Both the position numbers and the translations under genes were made by a program. Positions 6,548 to 12,551 of a stretch of 15,010 nt of DNA are shown here, piece after piece; the stretch's first letter is position 1, and each line of letters opens with the position of its first letter. The notes under the pieces were generated by a model, which searched no databases, had not been told where the DNA came from, and saw nothing but the letters and a program-made list of their open reading frames with translations. The DNA comes from Chromatiales bacterium (GTDB lineage Bacteria; Pseudomonadota; Gammaproteobacteria; CAMYNG01), in assembly GCA_027021685.1 (NCBI GenBank), contig JALUTW010000104.1:1-15010 (forward strand), read 5' to 3'.

Positions 6548-7819
6548 TTATTCTCCGCGGTCGGACTTCCCATCCTCGCCTGCCAGGTAGAGCAGGCGGG
6601 CCTGGGCCTTGATGTGATCCACGTGCAGGCGCACGTACTGCAGGCGGGTCTCCAGCTCGGTGATGCGCGCCCGCATGAGCTGGGTGAAGTCGCCGGTGTC
6701 GCTCTGGTAGGCATGGAGCGCGGCCGCGGCGTTCTCCGCCGCCTTGGGCACCAGATGGCGGGCGTAGTAGTCGACCCGTTCGGTCAGGCGGGTCCAGGCC
6801 GCGTAGTCGGCCTCGAGCATGCGCACCAGCTCGCGCCGGCGTTCCACCCGGGTGTCTGTCGCCGCATCCAGGCGCCGGCGGGCGGCCGCCACCCGCCGGT
6901 CCTGCCGGTTGCCGGTGAACAACGGCAGGTCGAGGCTCACCATGGCGCTGATGAAGTCGCTGCGCTCGGTGCCGTTGGGATTGCGCCCGTCACGAAAGCC
7001 GTAGGTCACGTCCAGCATCCACCCCGGACGATAGGCCTGGCGGGCCAGGGCCACGCTGTCCTCCGCCGCCGCCACGCGGGCATCGGCCACCTTCAGCACC
7101 GGGTGTTCCCCCAGGACCGCGGCGATGTCGGCCCGGGCCGGGGGCTCCGGGAGCGGCGGGATCTCGGGCGTCAGGGGCCGGCCGGCGTGCTCCCCGCCGA
7201 TCCACTTGGCCAGCCGCGCCCGTTGCCGTTCACGCATGGTCTGGATCCGAATCTCGCGATCATCCAGCAATCCCAGCTCCAGCTGGGCCCGGGTGACGTC
7301 CTGCTGGTTCTGCCGACCAGCGGCATAGTGGGCCTGGGTGATGTTCACAAGCTGGCGGAACAGCTCCCGGCTCTCCCTGACCACCCGTTCGGCCGCGTCC
7401 CAGTAGAACGTCTCCAGCCAGTCGGCGCGCACGTCGCGACGCACCCGGCGGATGCGCTCGGCCACGGCGGCCTCGCGGGCGGCAGCCAGGCGGGCGGTGC
7501 GGCGGGAGCGGATGGCCAGGGTATCGCCCGGCGGAAACATCTGCTGCACCCCCACCTGGAGCTGGGTCATGGGTTCCTGGTCGAGATCGAAGGTGTCCAC
7601 CGGAACACTCATGGCCCCCAGCTTCAGGCGCGGGTCCGGCAGGGTGCCGTCGGCCACTGCGGCCTCGCGCAGGGCACGGGCCTCGGCCTTCAGGGCCGCC
7701 AGCACCGCATCCCGCTCCAACGCCAGCCGCTCGGCCTCGGCCAGCGCCAGCGGCTCGGCCGCCTCGACGGAAATCAGCAACAGGGACAGAAAAATCCCTG
7801 CCATGGTTCTCTTGTGCAT
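6548..7819 (-). CDS. cusC: CusC-type outer-membrane efflux channel (TolC family)
   Basis: The 423-aa protein has an N-terminal signal peptide (hydrophobic 8-18, likely cleavage after VEA at 20). The long alanine/arginine-rich helices are typical of outer-membrane factors. The two internal repeats show the usual pattern of a helical pair plus a short beta segment, for example around 88-103 (QLQVGVQQMFPPGDTL) and 276-305 (ISAMVSLDLPLFTGNRQ). It forms the outer-membrane exit duct of the CusCBA pump. Unlike E. coli CusC it has no lipobox cysteine. The start at ATG 7819 is preferred over GTG 7828 because AGGTGAG lies just upstream of the ATG. It leads the tight cusC-cusB-cusA cluster (3-bp and 9-bp gaps). 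CzcC-type channels look alike; the Cus name rests on the neighbours. Confidence 0.88.
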   Translation of the reverse strand: MHKRTMAGIFLSLLLISVEAAEPLALAEAERLALERDAVLAALKAEARALREAAVADGTLPDPRLKLGAMSVPVDTFDLDQEPMTQLQVGVQQMFPPGDTLAIRSRRTARLAAAREAAVAERIRRVRRDVRADWLETFYWDAAERVVRESRELFRQLVNITQAHYAAGRQNQQDVTRAQLELGLLDDREIRIQTMRERQRARLAKWIGGEHAGRPLTPEIPPLPEPPARADIAAVLGEHPVLKVADARVAAAEDSVALARQAYRPGWMLDVTYGFRDGRNPNGTERSDFISAMVSLDLPLFTGNRQDRRVAAARRRLDAATDTRVERRRELVRMLEADYAAWTRLTERVDYYARHLVPKAAENAAAALHAYQSDTGDFTQLMRARITELETRLQYVRLHVDHIKAQARLLYLAGEDGKSDRGE

Positions 7820-7882
7820 GTCTCTCACCTGTCAGTCCATAACAGACCGGTCGGGCACACCCCGAGGGTGCGCGCATTCACG

Positions 7883-7899
7883 GGAACCGGAATGGTTCC
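7883..7899. repeat. Short inverted repeat upstream of cusC
   Basis: GGAACC (7883-7888) and GGTTCC (7894-7899) flank a 5-base spacer. It lies in the 85-bp gap between the second Cys-rich small gene and cusC. Another imperfect GC hairpin (GCAC/GGTGC) follows at about 7854-7872. No convincing -35/-10 pair was seen in this gap. Operator or RNA-structure roles are both possible. Confidence 0.35.
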
Positions 7900-7904
7900 A
7901 CGAA

Positions 7905-8330
7905 TCAGGCGAGAATGGAAATGGGAGGGGGATTCAGTGGAACGGGCGGGATGTCCTTGCTCGAGGACTGGTAGATGAACACGGCGGACAAGACGATGGC
8001 AGCAAACGGTGCCGCTCCCCGACCCACCACGGCAGGAACCGACATGCCGCTGCACACGTCATGGCACAGCTCGCCGCAGGCCTCGCGCTCGTAGCAACAG
8101 GCCTCGTGCATGCCGCCGGCCTTCTCCGCCAGGCTCGCAGACACTTCCGCGCCCGGGGCACAGCCCTGCTGCACGGCTGCCGGCACCCGCTGCAGGGGGG
8201 ACAGCAGCACCAGGCTCAGCACCAGCCACGAGAGGAGCGCACGGCGCCACCTGCCGTCCCGGCGGCCGGACTGGATGACTCGCCCCAAGAATGGCTCCTC
8301 GTCTCGTCGTTCGTGATACATCGGCATCAT
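7905..8330 (-). CDS. Small Cys-rich exported or membrane protein, possible copper-responsive leader ORF (B)
   Basis: Not assignable to a named family from sequence alone. Starting at ATG 8330 it has 141 residues: a charged N-terminus, a signal or TM segment at about 31-45 (ALLSWLVLSLVLLSPL), and Cys57. A cysteine cluster follows (HEACCYEREAC, then GELCHDVC; Cys78, 79, 85, 89, 93). Then come a second hydrophobic stretch (about 97-120) and a proline-rich tail ending in PPPISILA. The cysteines and histidine suggest metal binding. The design resembles the 112-aa protein ahead of the multicopper oxidase. It precedes cusC. The start is uncertain: ATGs at 8330, 8327 and 8321 all lack a Shine-Dalgarno, and a strong hairpin lies just upstream. 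An open frame extends to 8426 and would overlap the cytochrome gene. Small Cys-rich ORFs of the CopL/CruR kind that regulate a downstream copper gene are a possible parallel. Confidence 0.65.
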   Translation of the reverse strand: MMPMYHERRDEEPFLGRVIQSGRRDGRWRRALLSWLVLSLVLLSPLQRVPAAVQQGCAPGAEVSASLAEKAGGMHEACCYEREACGELCHDVCSGMSVPAVVGRGAAPFAAIVLSAVFIYQSSSKDIPPVPLNPPPISILA

Positions 8331-8338
8331 GGACCGGC

Positions 8339-8367
8339 GCACCCGCCGGGAGTTCCCCGGCGGGTGC
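8339..8367 (-). terminator. Perfect 12-bp GC hairpin between cytochrome c and Cys-rich gene B
   Basis: GCACCCGCCGGG (8339-8350) and CCCGGCGGGTGC (8356-8367) pair perfectly around AGTTC. It starts 43 bp after the cytochrome c stop and ends 9 bp before the proposed start of the next gene. No T-tract follows on the minus strand, so it may be an attenuator, a processing or stability element, or a translation block rather than a standard terminator. Confidence 0.5.
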
Positions 8368-8409
8368 ATGGAATGGTACCGGTGCCGGGCCCCCGGAGGT
8401 TGATCCGGG

Positions 8410-8907
8410 TCAATTTCCCTGCACACCGCTGTTCATTTGCAGCCACGTCTGCCGGATTTCCTCCGGCCAGCGGGACTGGAACCAGGCGATGACGGCCTCG
8501 ATCTCGGCCTCGCTCAGCTTGCCGCCCCAGGCCGGCATGTTGCCCCGGCCGTCGGGGCTGCCCTCGCGGATCACCCGCTTGAGGGTCTCCAGGTCATGGT
8601 GCCATGTGTGCCCCGTCCCGTCCAGCGGCGGCGGCGGCCAGCGGCCGTCCGGGCCACGGCGGGTCCACCGGGGGGCCCCCTCTCCACGCTCCCCGTGACA
8701 GCGGGCGCAGTGCCGGGCATAGATACGCCCGCCCTGGGCGATGAGCCCCGGCGAAGCGGGGATGGTCCAGGCTTCCCTGGCCGGGGATTCGGCTGCCTGG
8801 CGTGCCTCGCCCCGTGTCGTCTCCGCCGGCGGACCGGACTCGCCGCTGCACGCGGCGAGTCCGGCCAGGGCTGCCATCACCACCCACGCTGGATTAATGC
8901 CCGCCAT
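8410..8907 (-). CDS. Class I cytochrome c lipoprotein of the copper locus
   Basis: The 165-aa product has a lipoprotein signal (LAGLAAC, Cys20), a flexible Ala/Glu-rich linker and one cytochrome c domain. The domain has heme attachment CARCH (Cys67, Cys70, His71) after GGRIYARH, a PPPLDGTGHTWHHD segment (92-105) and GNMPAW (Met124) as probable sixth heme ligand. A C-terminal helix with AWFQSRWPEE follows. It would be anchored to a membrane and face the periplasm, carrying electrons. Lying between the multicopper oxidase and the Cus genes, it could accept or supply electrons for periplasmic copper redox chemistry; that is inference. ATG 8907 is chosen because GGAGGT lies four bases upstream. 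The start overlaps the end of the preceding gene by 14 bp, suggesting translational coupling. Confidence 0.9.
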   Translation of the reverse strand: MAGINPAWVVMAALAGLAACSGESGPPAETTRGEARQAAESPAREAWTIPASPGLIAQGGRIYARHCARCHGERGEGAPRWTRRGPDGRWPPPPLDGTGHTWHHDLETLKRVIREGSPDGRGNMPAWGGKLSEAEIEAVIAWFQSRWPEEIRQTWLQMNSGVQGN

Positions 8908-9286
8908 GTCCACCTCCATGCCCGCCGCGAGTGCCCTGGGCACCGGCCTTTTCCCCCGGCCCGCGGGACCAGCCCTCGGGCTTGCCGCCGCACCGGGCCC
9001 ACTCCTGATTGCTCAGCATGATGAGTCCCCGGCTGCCCTTGGCACAGCGTTCGGCCAGGCTGTCGTGCACGCTGGTGGGCTCCATGACATGGCGGCCGTC
9101 GAAACCGGTCTCGCGCGCGGCTCCGCTGGGGGGCAGCGCCGGCAGGGGGCGGAGCCCGCCGGAATCGCCCGGCGCCGCGTACCCTCCGTGCCCGTGATGA
9201 GCCGAATGGTCCGCCTGCTGCCCCGCCGCCGGGCCCGCGAACCCCGCCATGGCGGTGACAATGAAGACAAGGATGTTTCTGTTCAT
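8894..9286 (-). CDS. Small His/Gly-rich exported protein of unknown function
   Basis: I do not recognise a named family. The 130-aa product starts MNRNILVFIVTAMAGFAGPA, a clear signal peptide with probable cleavage near AAG (residue 22). A histidine cluster follows (DHSAHHGHGG), then a more ordered core (about 60-106) with Cys81 and Cys99, which could form a disulfide. The low-complexity tail ends GGHGGGHGGH. Histidine clusters at both ends of the mature protein suggest periplasmic Cu(II) or other metal binding, which is inference. The start at 9286 has GGGAG ten bases upstream; a GTG three codons earlier sits too close to that site. Its last 14 bp overlap the cytochrome c start, so the two products are probably made together. 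The core looks conserved-protein-like rather than random, supporting a real gene. Confidence 0.72.
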   Translation of the reverse strand: MNRNILVFIVTAMAGFAGPAAGQQADHSAHHGHGGYAAPGDSGGLRPLPALPPSGAARETGFDGRHVMEPTSVHDSLAERCAKGSRGLIMLSNQEWARCGGKPEGWSRGPGEKAGAQGTRGGHGGGHGGH

Positions 9287-9366
9287 CGCTTTCACGCTCC
9301 CGTTTGTCGATTCATCCCGCGGGCTCCGGCCGCACCTTCCGGTGCCGGGCCCCAGCCCCCAGAACC

Positions 9367-10539
9367 CTATTTGATGTAGCCATGCTCCAGATTGAGGATG
9401 GAGTCACGCTCGCCGATGTTGTCGTTGAAGCGCGCCTCGAGGCTGAAGGCAATGCCCAGCTGCACCGTGGTGTCGCTGCCGCCGCCCAGGCCGGCATCGT
9501 AGTCGGTATAGCGCACCTGGCCCAGCAGGTCCACACCCTGGCCCAACCGGTACACGAAGCCCGGTGCGACACTCCACTGGGTGGCATCGGGAATGTCGGA
9601 ATACTCCTTCCAGGCCACGGTCACCGCGCCCTGGTAGCGGGTCAGCAGGTGCGGCCGTGCCGTGTGCCGCAGTGACGCCACCACCGAGGTGTAGGCCGCC
9701 CGGGCCCGGTTGCTGACCGCATTGGCATTGCCGTGCGCGACGTCGGCAGCGGTGATGCCGTCGATGCCCTGGTTGCGGATGATCTGGACCGCCGCCGACC
9801 AGTTGGACTGGGGATTCATGTTGAGATTGAACTCGATACCGGCAATCACGGCACTCATCCATTCATCGCCGGCGCCCGTGGTCACCTTCTGCCGGTCCAG
9901 CATGATCCCGGCGTGGCGGATCCACTTCACGTACTGCAGGTCCTCGGGCTGCTCGTAGACGTAGCCCATCCCCCAGGTGTCGATGCCGTCGGGTCCGGCC
10001 ACCGAGGGCCCGTTGCGGCGGGTGGCGCCCCAGACCCCCAGGCGCTGGATGCGGCGATCGATGAACCAGTCGAAGCTCACCAGCTCGCCGTAGCGCTGGT
10101 CGAACTCGATGTTGGACGAGGCATTGCCCACGTGGGTGTATTCCAGCAGGTCCTCGTCACGCAGGATGGGAAATTCTATCAGCAAGTTGCGAAGCTGCAT
10201 GCGGCCGATGGCGGCGGCCTTGTCGCGGTCCCAGTAGAAGGCGTGGAACTGGTGAAACTCCACCTGGTCCTCGCTCTCCTTGAAGCCGAACACGGCGCCG
10301 GCAACGCCGTTCTCGTACAGCCGCTTGTCGAAACGCATCAGGATGGCCGAGTCCTCCACGTTGATCTCGGTCTCGTCGGCACCGCTGGAGTCGTGGTCCA
10401 CGGCATCGAGCGTGGCCACCGACCGGCCGCCGACGGTGATGCGCGGCAGCACCTCCCGATCCACCTCCAGGGCAACCGCTGCCTCTGGCGCCAGAATGGC
10501 GAGGAGCGCAACCAGAAAAAGAGTCGGTTTCTGTGTCAT
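9367..10539 (-). CDS. Outer-membrane beta-barrel (porin-like) protein, positional counterpart of CopB
   Basis: The 390-aa product has a signal peptide (FLVALLAILAPEAAVA, cleavage near residue 23). Most of the rest is alternating polar/aromatic strands of a porin-like barrel: ILMRFDKRLYENGVAGAVFG (67-86), FHQFHAFYWDRD (94-105), the family-like LLIEFPILRDEDLLEYT (118-134) and C-terminal strands such as VQLGIAFSLEARF. It lies 16 bp after the multicopper oxidase, where copB/pcoB normally follows copA/pcoA. However, it lacks the Met/His-rich repeats of CopB and does not end in an aromatic residue (it ends GYIK), so I do not name it copB. A role in copper or anion passage across the outer membrane is inference. 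GGGAGA eight bases before ATG 10539 supports the start. Confidence 0.72.
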   Translation of the reverse strand: MTQKPTLFLVALLAILAPEAAVALEVDREVLPRITVGGRSVATLDAVDHDSSGADETEINVEDSAILMRFDKRLYENGVAGAVFGFKESEDQVEFHQFHAFYWDRDKAAAIGRMQLRNLLIEFPILRDEDLLEYTHVGNASSNIEFDQRYGELVSFDWFIDRRIQRLGVWGATRRNGPSVAGPDGIDTWGMGYVYEQPEDLQYVKWIRHAGIMLDRQKVTTGAGDEWMSAVIAGIEFNLNMNPQSNWSAAVQIIRNQGIDGITAADVAHGNANAVSNRARAAYTSVVASLRHTARPHLLTRYQGAVTVAWKEYSDIPDATQWSVAPGFVYRLGQGVDLLGQVRYTDYDAGLGGGSDTTVQLGIAFSLEARFNDNIGERDSILNLEHGYIK

Positions 10540-10555
10540 CTCGGCATTCTCCCGG

Positions 10556-11869
10556 TTACTGATCCACGGACACGGACGGGACGTAGGTGGGCTCGAAGTC
10601 CTCGTAGGCGAGCACCGTGAGCATGCCTCCCGGATAGATCCCGTTGTTGCGGGCCTGGGTGGTCTTGTGGTCGTGGAAGGTCCAGAACCCCGGGTTGTCG
10701 CCGTAGATCATGATGTCGTAGGTCCCGCCGGGCTCCACGTGGATGGTGTTGAGCCGGCGCGGCTCCGGCAGGTCATTGCCGTCCTGGGCCACCCACCAGA
10801 AGTCATGCCCGTGCAGGTGCATGTGGTGGGACAGGCCCGAGGCGTTGATGAGCCGCACCCGGATCCATTCACCCTGGCGGATGCCGATGCGCTTGGTGGC
10901 GGGATAGGACTTGCCGTTGATGGCGAAGAAGTTCTGCCGCACCCGCACCCCGCTGGAACGGCTCTGCAGGTAGGGGGCGACGTACTCCCCGCTCTCCACC
11001 GCGCGCTTGAACTCGTCGTAGTCCTTGAAGAAACCGTGGGTCTTGTAGTCCAGCAGCCCCTTGGACATGAGCAGGTTGACCTCCTTCATGCCCTCCAGCA
11101 GGCCGTTCATCTCCTCCCGCGCAAAGTCGATGTCCCAGGCCTCCAGCATCAGGGTGTAGTCGCGGGTGTAGGGAAACCGCTCCTTGAGCGGCTCCTCCTT
11201 GCGGTGGACGATGAAGGCGCCGTGCATGGCCGTCGCCGCATGCAGCGGGGTGCTCCAGTGGCAGTGATACCACCGGGTGCCGGCCGGCTTGGCCTGGAAG
11301 CGGTAAACGAAGGTCTGGCCCGGGTGCACCGGGTCCTGGGTGATCATGGGCACGCCGTCCATGGTGTAGGGCAGGGTGATGCCGTGCCAGTGAATGGTGT
11401 GCATCTCTTCCGTGTTGTTGGTGAAGTTGACCTTGATCCAGTCGCCCTCGGTGACGTGGAACTCGGGTCCCGGAACCTGGCCATTGAAGGCGAACATGTG
11501 CAGGCGGATTCCGGGCAGGATCTCGTGCTGGACGATGCGCACGTCGATGTCGAAGACCTTGTAGTCCACCTCGTCGTCGGACGGCGCCCCCGGCGGCTCG
11601 ATGATGCCGCCCATCATGTGACCGGAGTGGTCCTTCGTGAACATCATGCTGCCGTACCGATCCATCCGGTGGCCGGCGTGCGCCCCCATGGCGTGCCTGG
11701 AGTGATCCATGCCCTCGGCCGCCTGGGTGATGCGGCTGCCTGCGGCCAGGGCCGCCCCGCCGGTGACGGCCAGCGCATTCTGCAGGAACCGGCGCCGGTG
11801 GATGTCAGTGGCCTCGCTGCCCTCGGGCTGTCGCTCCGGGGCCGCGGGCGGCTGCTTGCGTTGGGTCAT
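10556..11869 (-). CDS. Tat-exported two-domain multicopper oxidase
   Basis: The 437-aa protein starts with a Tat signal (RRRFLQ at 25-30). A Met/His-rich segment follows (54-86, including MDHSRH and HSGHMM), likely to bind Cu. Two cupredoxin domains then carry the trinuclear-cluster histidines: HWH (160-162), HCH (202-204), HLH (351-353) and HDH (399-401). Type 1 copper ligands occur only in domain 1 (probably H157, C203, H210, M215). In domain 2 the usual HCH has Asp400 in place of Cys. This is the arrangement of type C two-domain oxidases, such as the Nitrosomonas europaea enzyme, and the protein is shorter than three-domain CopA/PcoA (about 600 aa). About 80 residues between the domains (about 225-305) look helical. 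Likely role: periplasmic oxidation of Cu(I). ATG 11869 is chosen because GGAGGA lies six bases upstream. It follows the 112-aa Cys-rich gene after 144 bp with hairpins. Confidence 0.92.
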   Translation of the reverse strand: MTQRKQPPAAPERQPEGSEATDIHRRRFLQNALAVTGGAALAAGSRITQAAEGMDHSRHAMGAHAGHRMDRYGSMMFTKDHSGHMMGGIIEPPGAPSDDEVDYKVFDIDVRIVQHEILPGIRLHMFAFNGQVPGPEFHVTEGDWIKVNFTNNTEEMHTIHWHGITLPYTMDGVPMITQDPVHPGQTFVYRFQAKPAGTRWYHCHWSTPLHAATAMHGAFIVHRKEEPLKERFPYTRDYTLMLEAWDIDFAREEMNGLLEGMKEVNLLMSKGLLDYKTHGFFKDYDEFKRAVESGEYVAPYLQSRSSGVRVRQNFFAINGKSYPATKRIGIRQGEWIRVRLINASGLSHHMHLHGHDFWWVAQDGNDLPEPRRLNTIHVEPGGTYDIMIYGDNPGFWTFHDHKTTQARNNGIYPGGMLTVLAYEDFEPTYVPSVSVDQ

Positions 11870-11947
11870 GTCTGGTCCTCCAGCAAAGTTCGGATACACG
11901 GCGAACGAAAAGCCTCGACAGCCGGCAGGACCGGACCCCGGACACGC

Positions 11948-11980
11948 CCCCGCAACGGCGGGGAATGGGACAAGCGTCCC
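11948..11980. promoter_or_regulatory. Two adjacent hairpins in the leader of the multicopper oxidase gene
   Basis: CCCCGC (11948-11953) and GCGGGG (11958-11963) flank AACG. GGGAC (11967-11971) and GTCCC (11976-11980) flank AAGC. They fall between the Cys-rich small gene and the multicopper oxidase. Alternative pairing between the two hairpins is possible because GGGG and CCCC runs occur in both. No T-tract follows. Regulatory meaning is inferred. Confidence 0.35.
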
Positions 11981-12013
11981 CGCGAGGCATCGGCCCGGGT
12001 GGACCTGCCGGAC

Positions 12014-12352
12014 TCAGGAAAGGCGGTGGCGGGGGGGACGCAGGGGCGGAGGGAACGGTGGCGCGGAGAGCAGGACAGCGGAGCGGACCGACAGGGTACC
12101 TGCAACGGACGCCGGTACACCACGCTGTGGCGAAAGCGCCGCGCCCTGGCCCCCCACCGGACACTGGAGGCAGTCCTGGCAGTGGTGGCAGTCGCGGTGG
12201 CCGCAACAGCGCTCCGGGCTTTCGTGCCCGGCACAGTGCCCGGCCACCGTCATGTCGTCCGCCGGGATCGCCACGGCGGGCACCGCCGGCACGCCGCCCG
12301 GCAGCAAGACGGCGAGCAACAGGCACAGCACCTGGCGCTGGATCGGACGCAA
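12014..12352 (-). CDS. Small Cys/His-rich exported protein, possible copper-responsive leader ORF (A), TTG start
   Basis: The 112-aa protein has a signal peptide (RQVLCLLLAVLLPGGVPAVPA). Then comes a dense metal-binding-like cluster, HCAGHESPERCCGHRDC followed by HHCQDCLQC: Cys40, 49, 50, 55, 58, 61 and 64, the last four spaced as CxxCxxCxxC, with five nearby histidines. A weakly hydrophobic stretch and a proline-rich tail (PPFPPPLRPP) follow. The start is TTG at 12352, chosen because AGGAGG lies exactly six bases upstream (12364-12359); the open frame extends further but has no better start. It is the first gene of the copper array, about 38 bp after the predicted transcription start. I do not recognise a named family. 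Small Cys-rich ORFs ahead of copper genes (CopL in Xanthomonas, the DUF2946 upstream ORF CruR in Bordetella) are functional parallels. A secreted copper-binding protein is the alternative. Confidence 0.7.
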   Translation of the reverse strand: MRPIQRQVLCLLLAVLLPGGVPAVPAVAIPADDMTVAGHCAGHESPERCCGHRDCHHCQDCLQCPVGGQGAALSPQRGVPASVAGTLSVRSAVLLSAPPFPPPLRPPRHRLS

Positions 12353-12396
12353 CGGCGGCCTCCTGTGGTGCACGGACAACCCCTCGACGCAGACCG

Positions 12397-12425
12397 AGTC
12401 TACTGCAAGGCCGCGCCGTGTCCAA
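12397..12425 (-). promoter_or_regulatory. Candidate sigma70 promoter of the copper array
   Basis: On the minus strand TTGGAC (12425-12420) and TAGACT (12402-12397) are separated by exactly 17 bp. Each matches its consensus at four of six positions. Transcription would start near 12390 and give a leader of about 38 nt before the TTG start at 12352. No copper-regulator box (CusR, CueR or CopR type) was recognised around it. Confidence 0.45.
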
Positions 12426-12497
12426 GCGGCCCCGGCTTCCCGCGGTGCCAAAATGGGCCGGTTGCGGAAAATCAATCGGTTATATCGCCCGGGCGGC

Positions 12498-12526
12498 GGC
12501 CCGGCCCGGCATCGCGGGCCGGGGCC
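12498..12526. repeat. GC-rich stem-loop between the copper array and ppk
   Basis: GGCCCGGCCCG (12498-12508) pairs with CGGGCCGGGGCC (12515-12526) with a single bulged G, around a GCATCG loop. It lies 26 bp upstream of the ppk start and upstream of the copper-array promoter, in the divergent intergenic region. There is no T-tract. It may insulate the two units or be a nucleoid or regulator site. Confidence 0.35.
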
Positions 12527-12539
12527 CCATGGATTTTCC

Positions 12540-12545
12540 TATACT
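12540..12545 (+). promoter_or_regulatory. Candidate -10 element directly upstream of ppk
   Basis: TATACT (five of six matches to TATAAT) ends seven bases before the ATG at 12552, so transcription could start at the initiation codon. No recognisable -35 occurs at 16-18 bp and there is no extended -10 TG. The element may need an activator or be fortuitous. Confidence 0.3.
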
Positions 12546-12551
12546 GTTCAT

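Noticed and set aside
9367..10539. Naming the barrel protein CopB
   Set aside because: No Met/His-rich CopB repeats or CopB core motifs are visible; only its position fits, so it was left unnamed.
10556..11869. Treating the multicopper oxidase as inactive because domain 2 lacks the Cys of HCH
   Set aside because: Domain 1 has a complete HCH...H...M type 1 site, and all trinuclear-cluster His pairs are present, matching type C two-domain oxidases.
11709..12551. Upstream in-frame extension of ppk to 11709
   Set aside because: The extension overlaps the opposite-strand multicopper oxidase and Cys-rich genes and has low-complexity composition. PPK1 proteins begin at the LYLSRELS region close to 12552.
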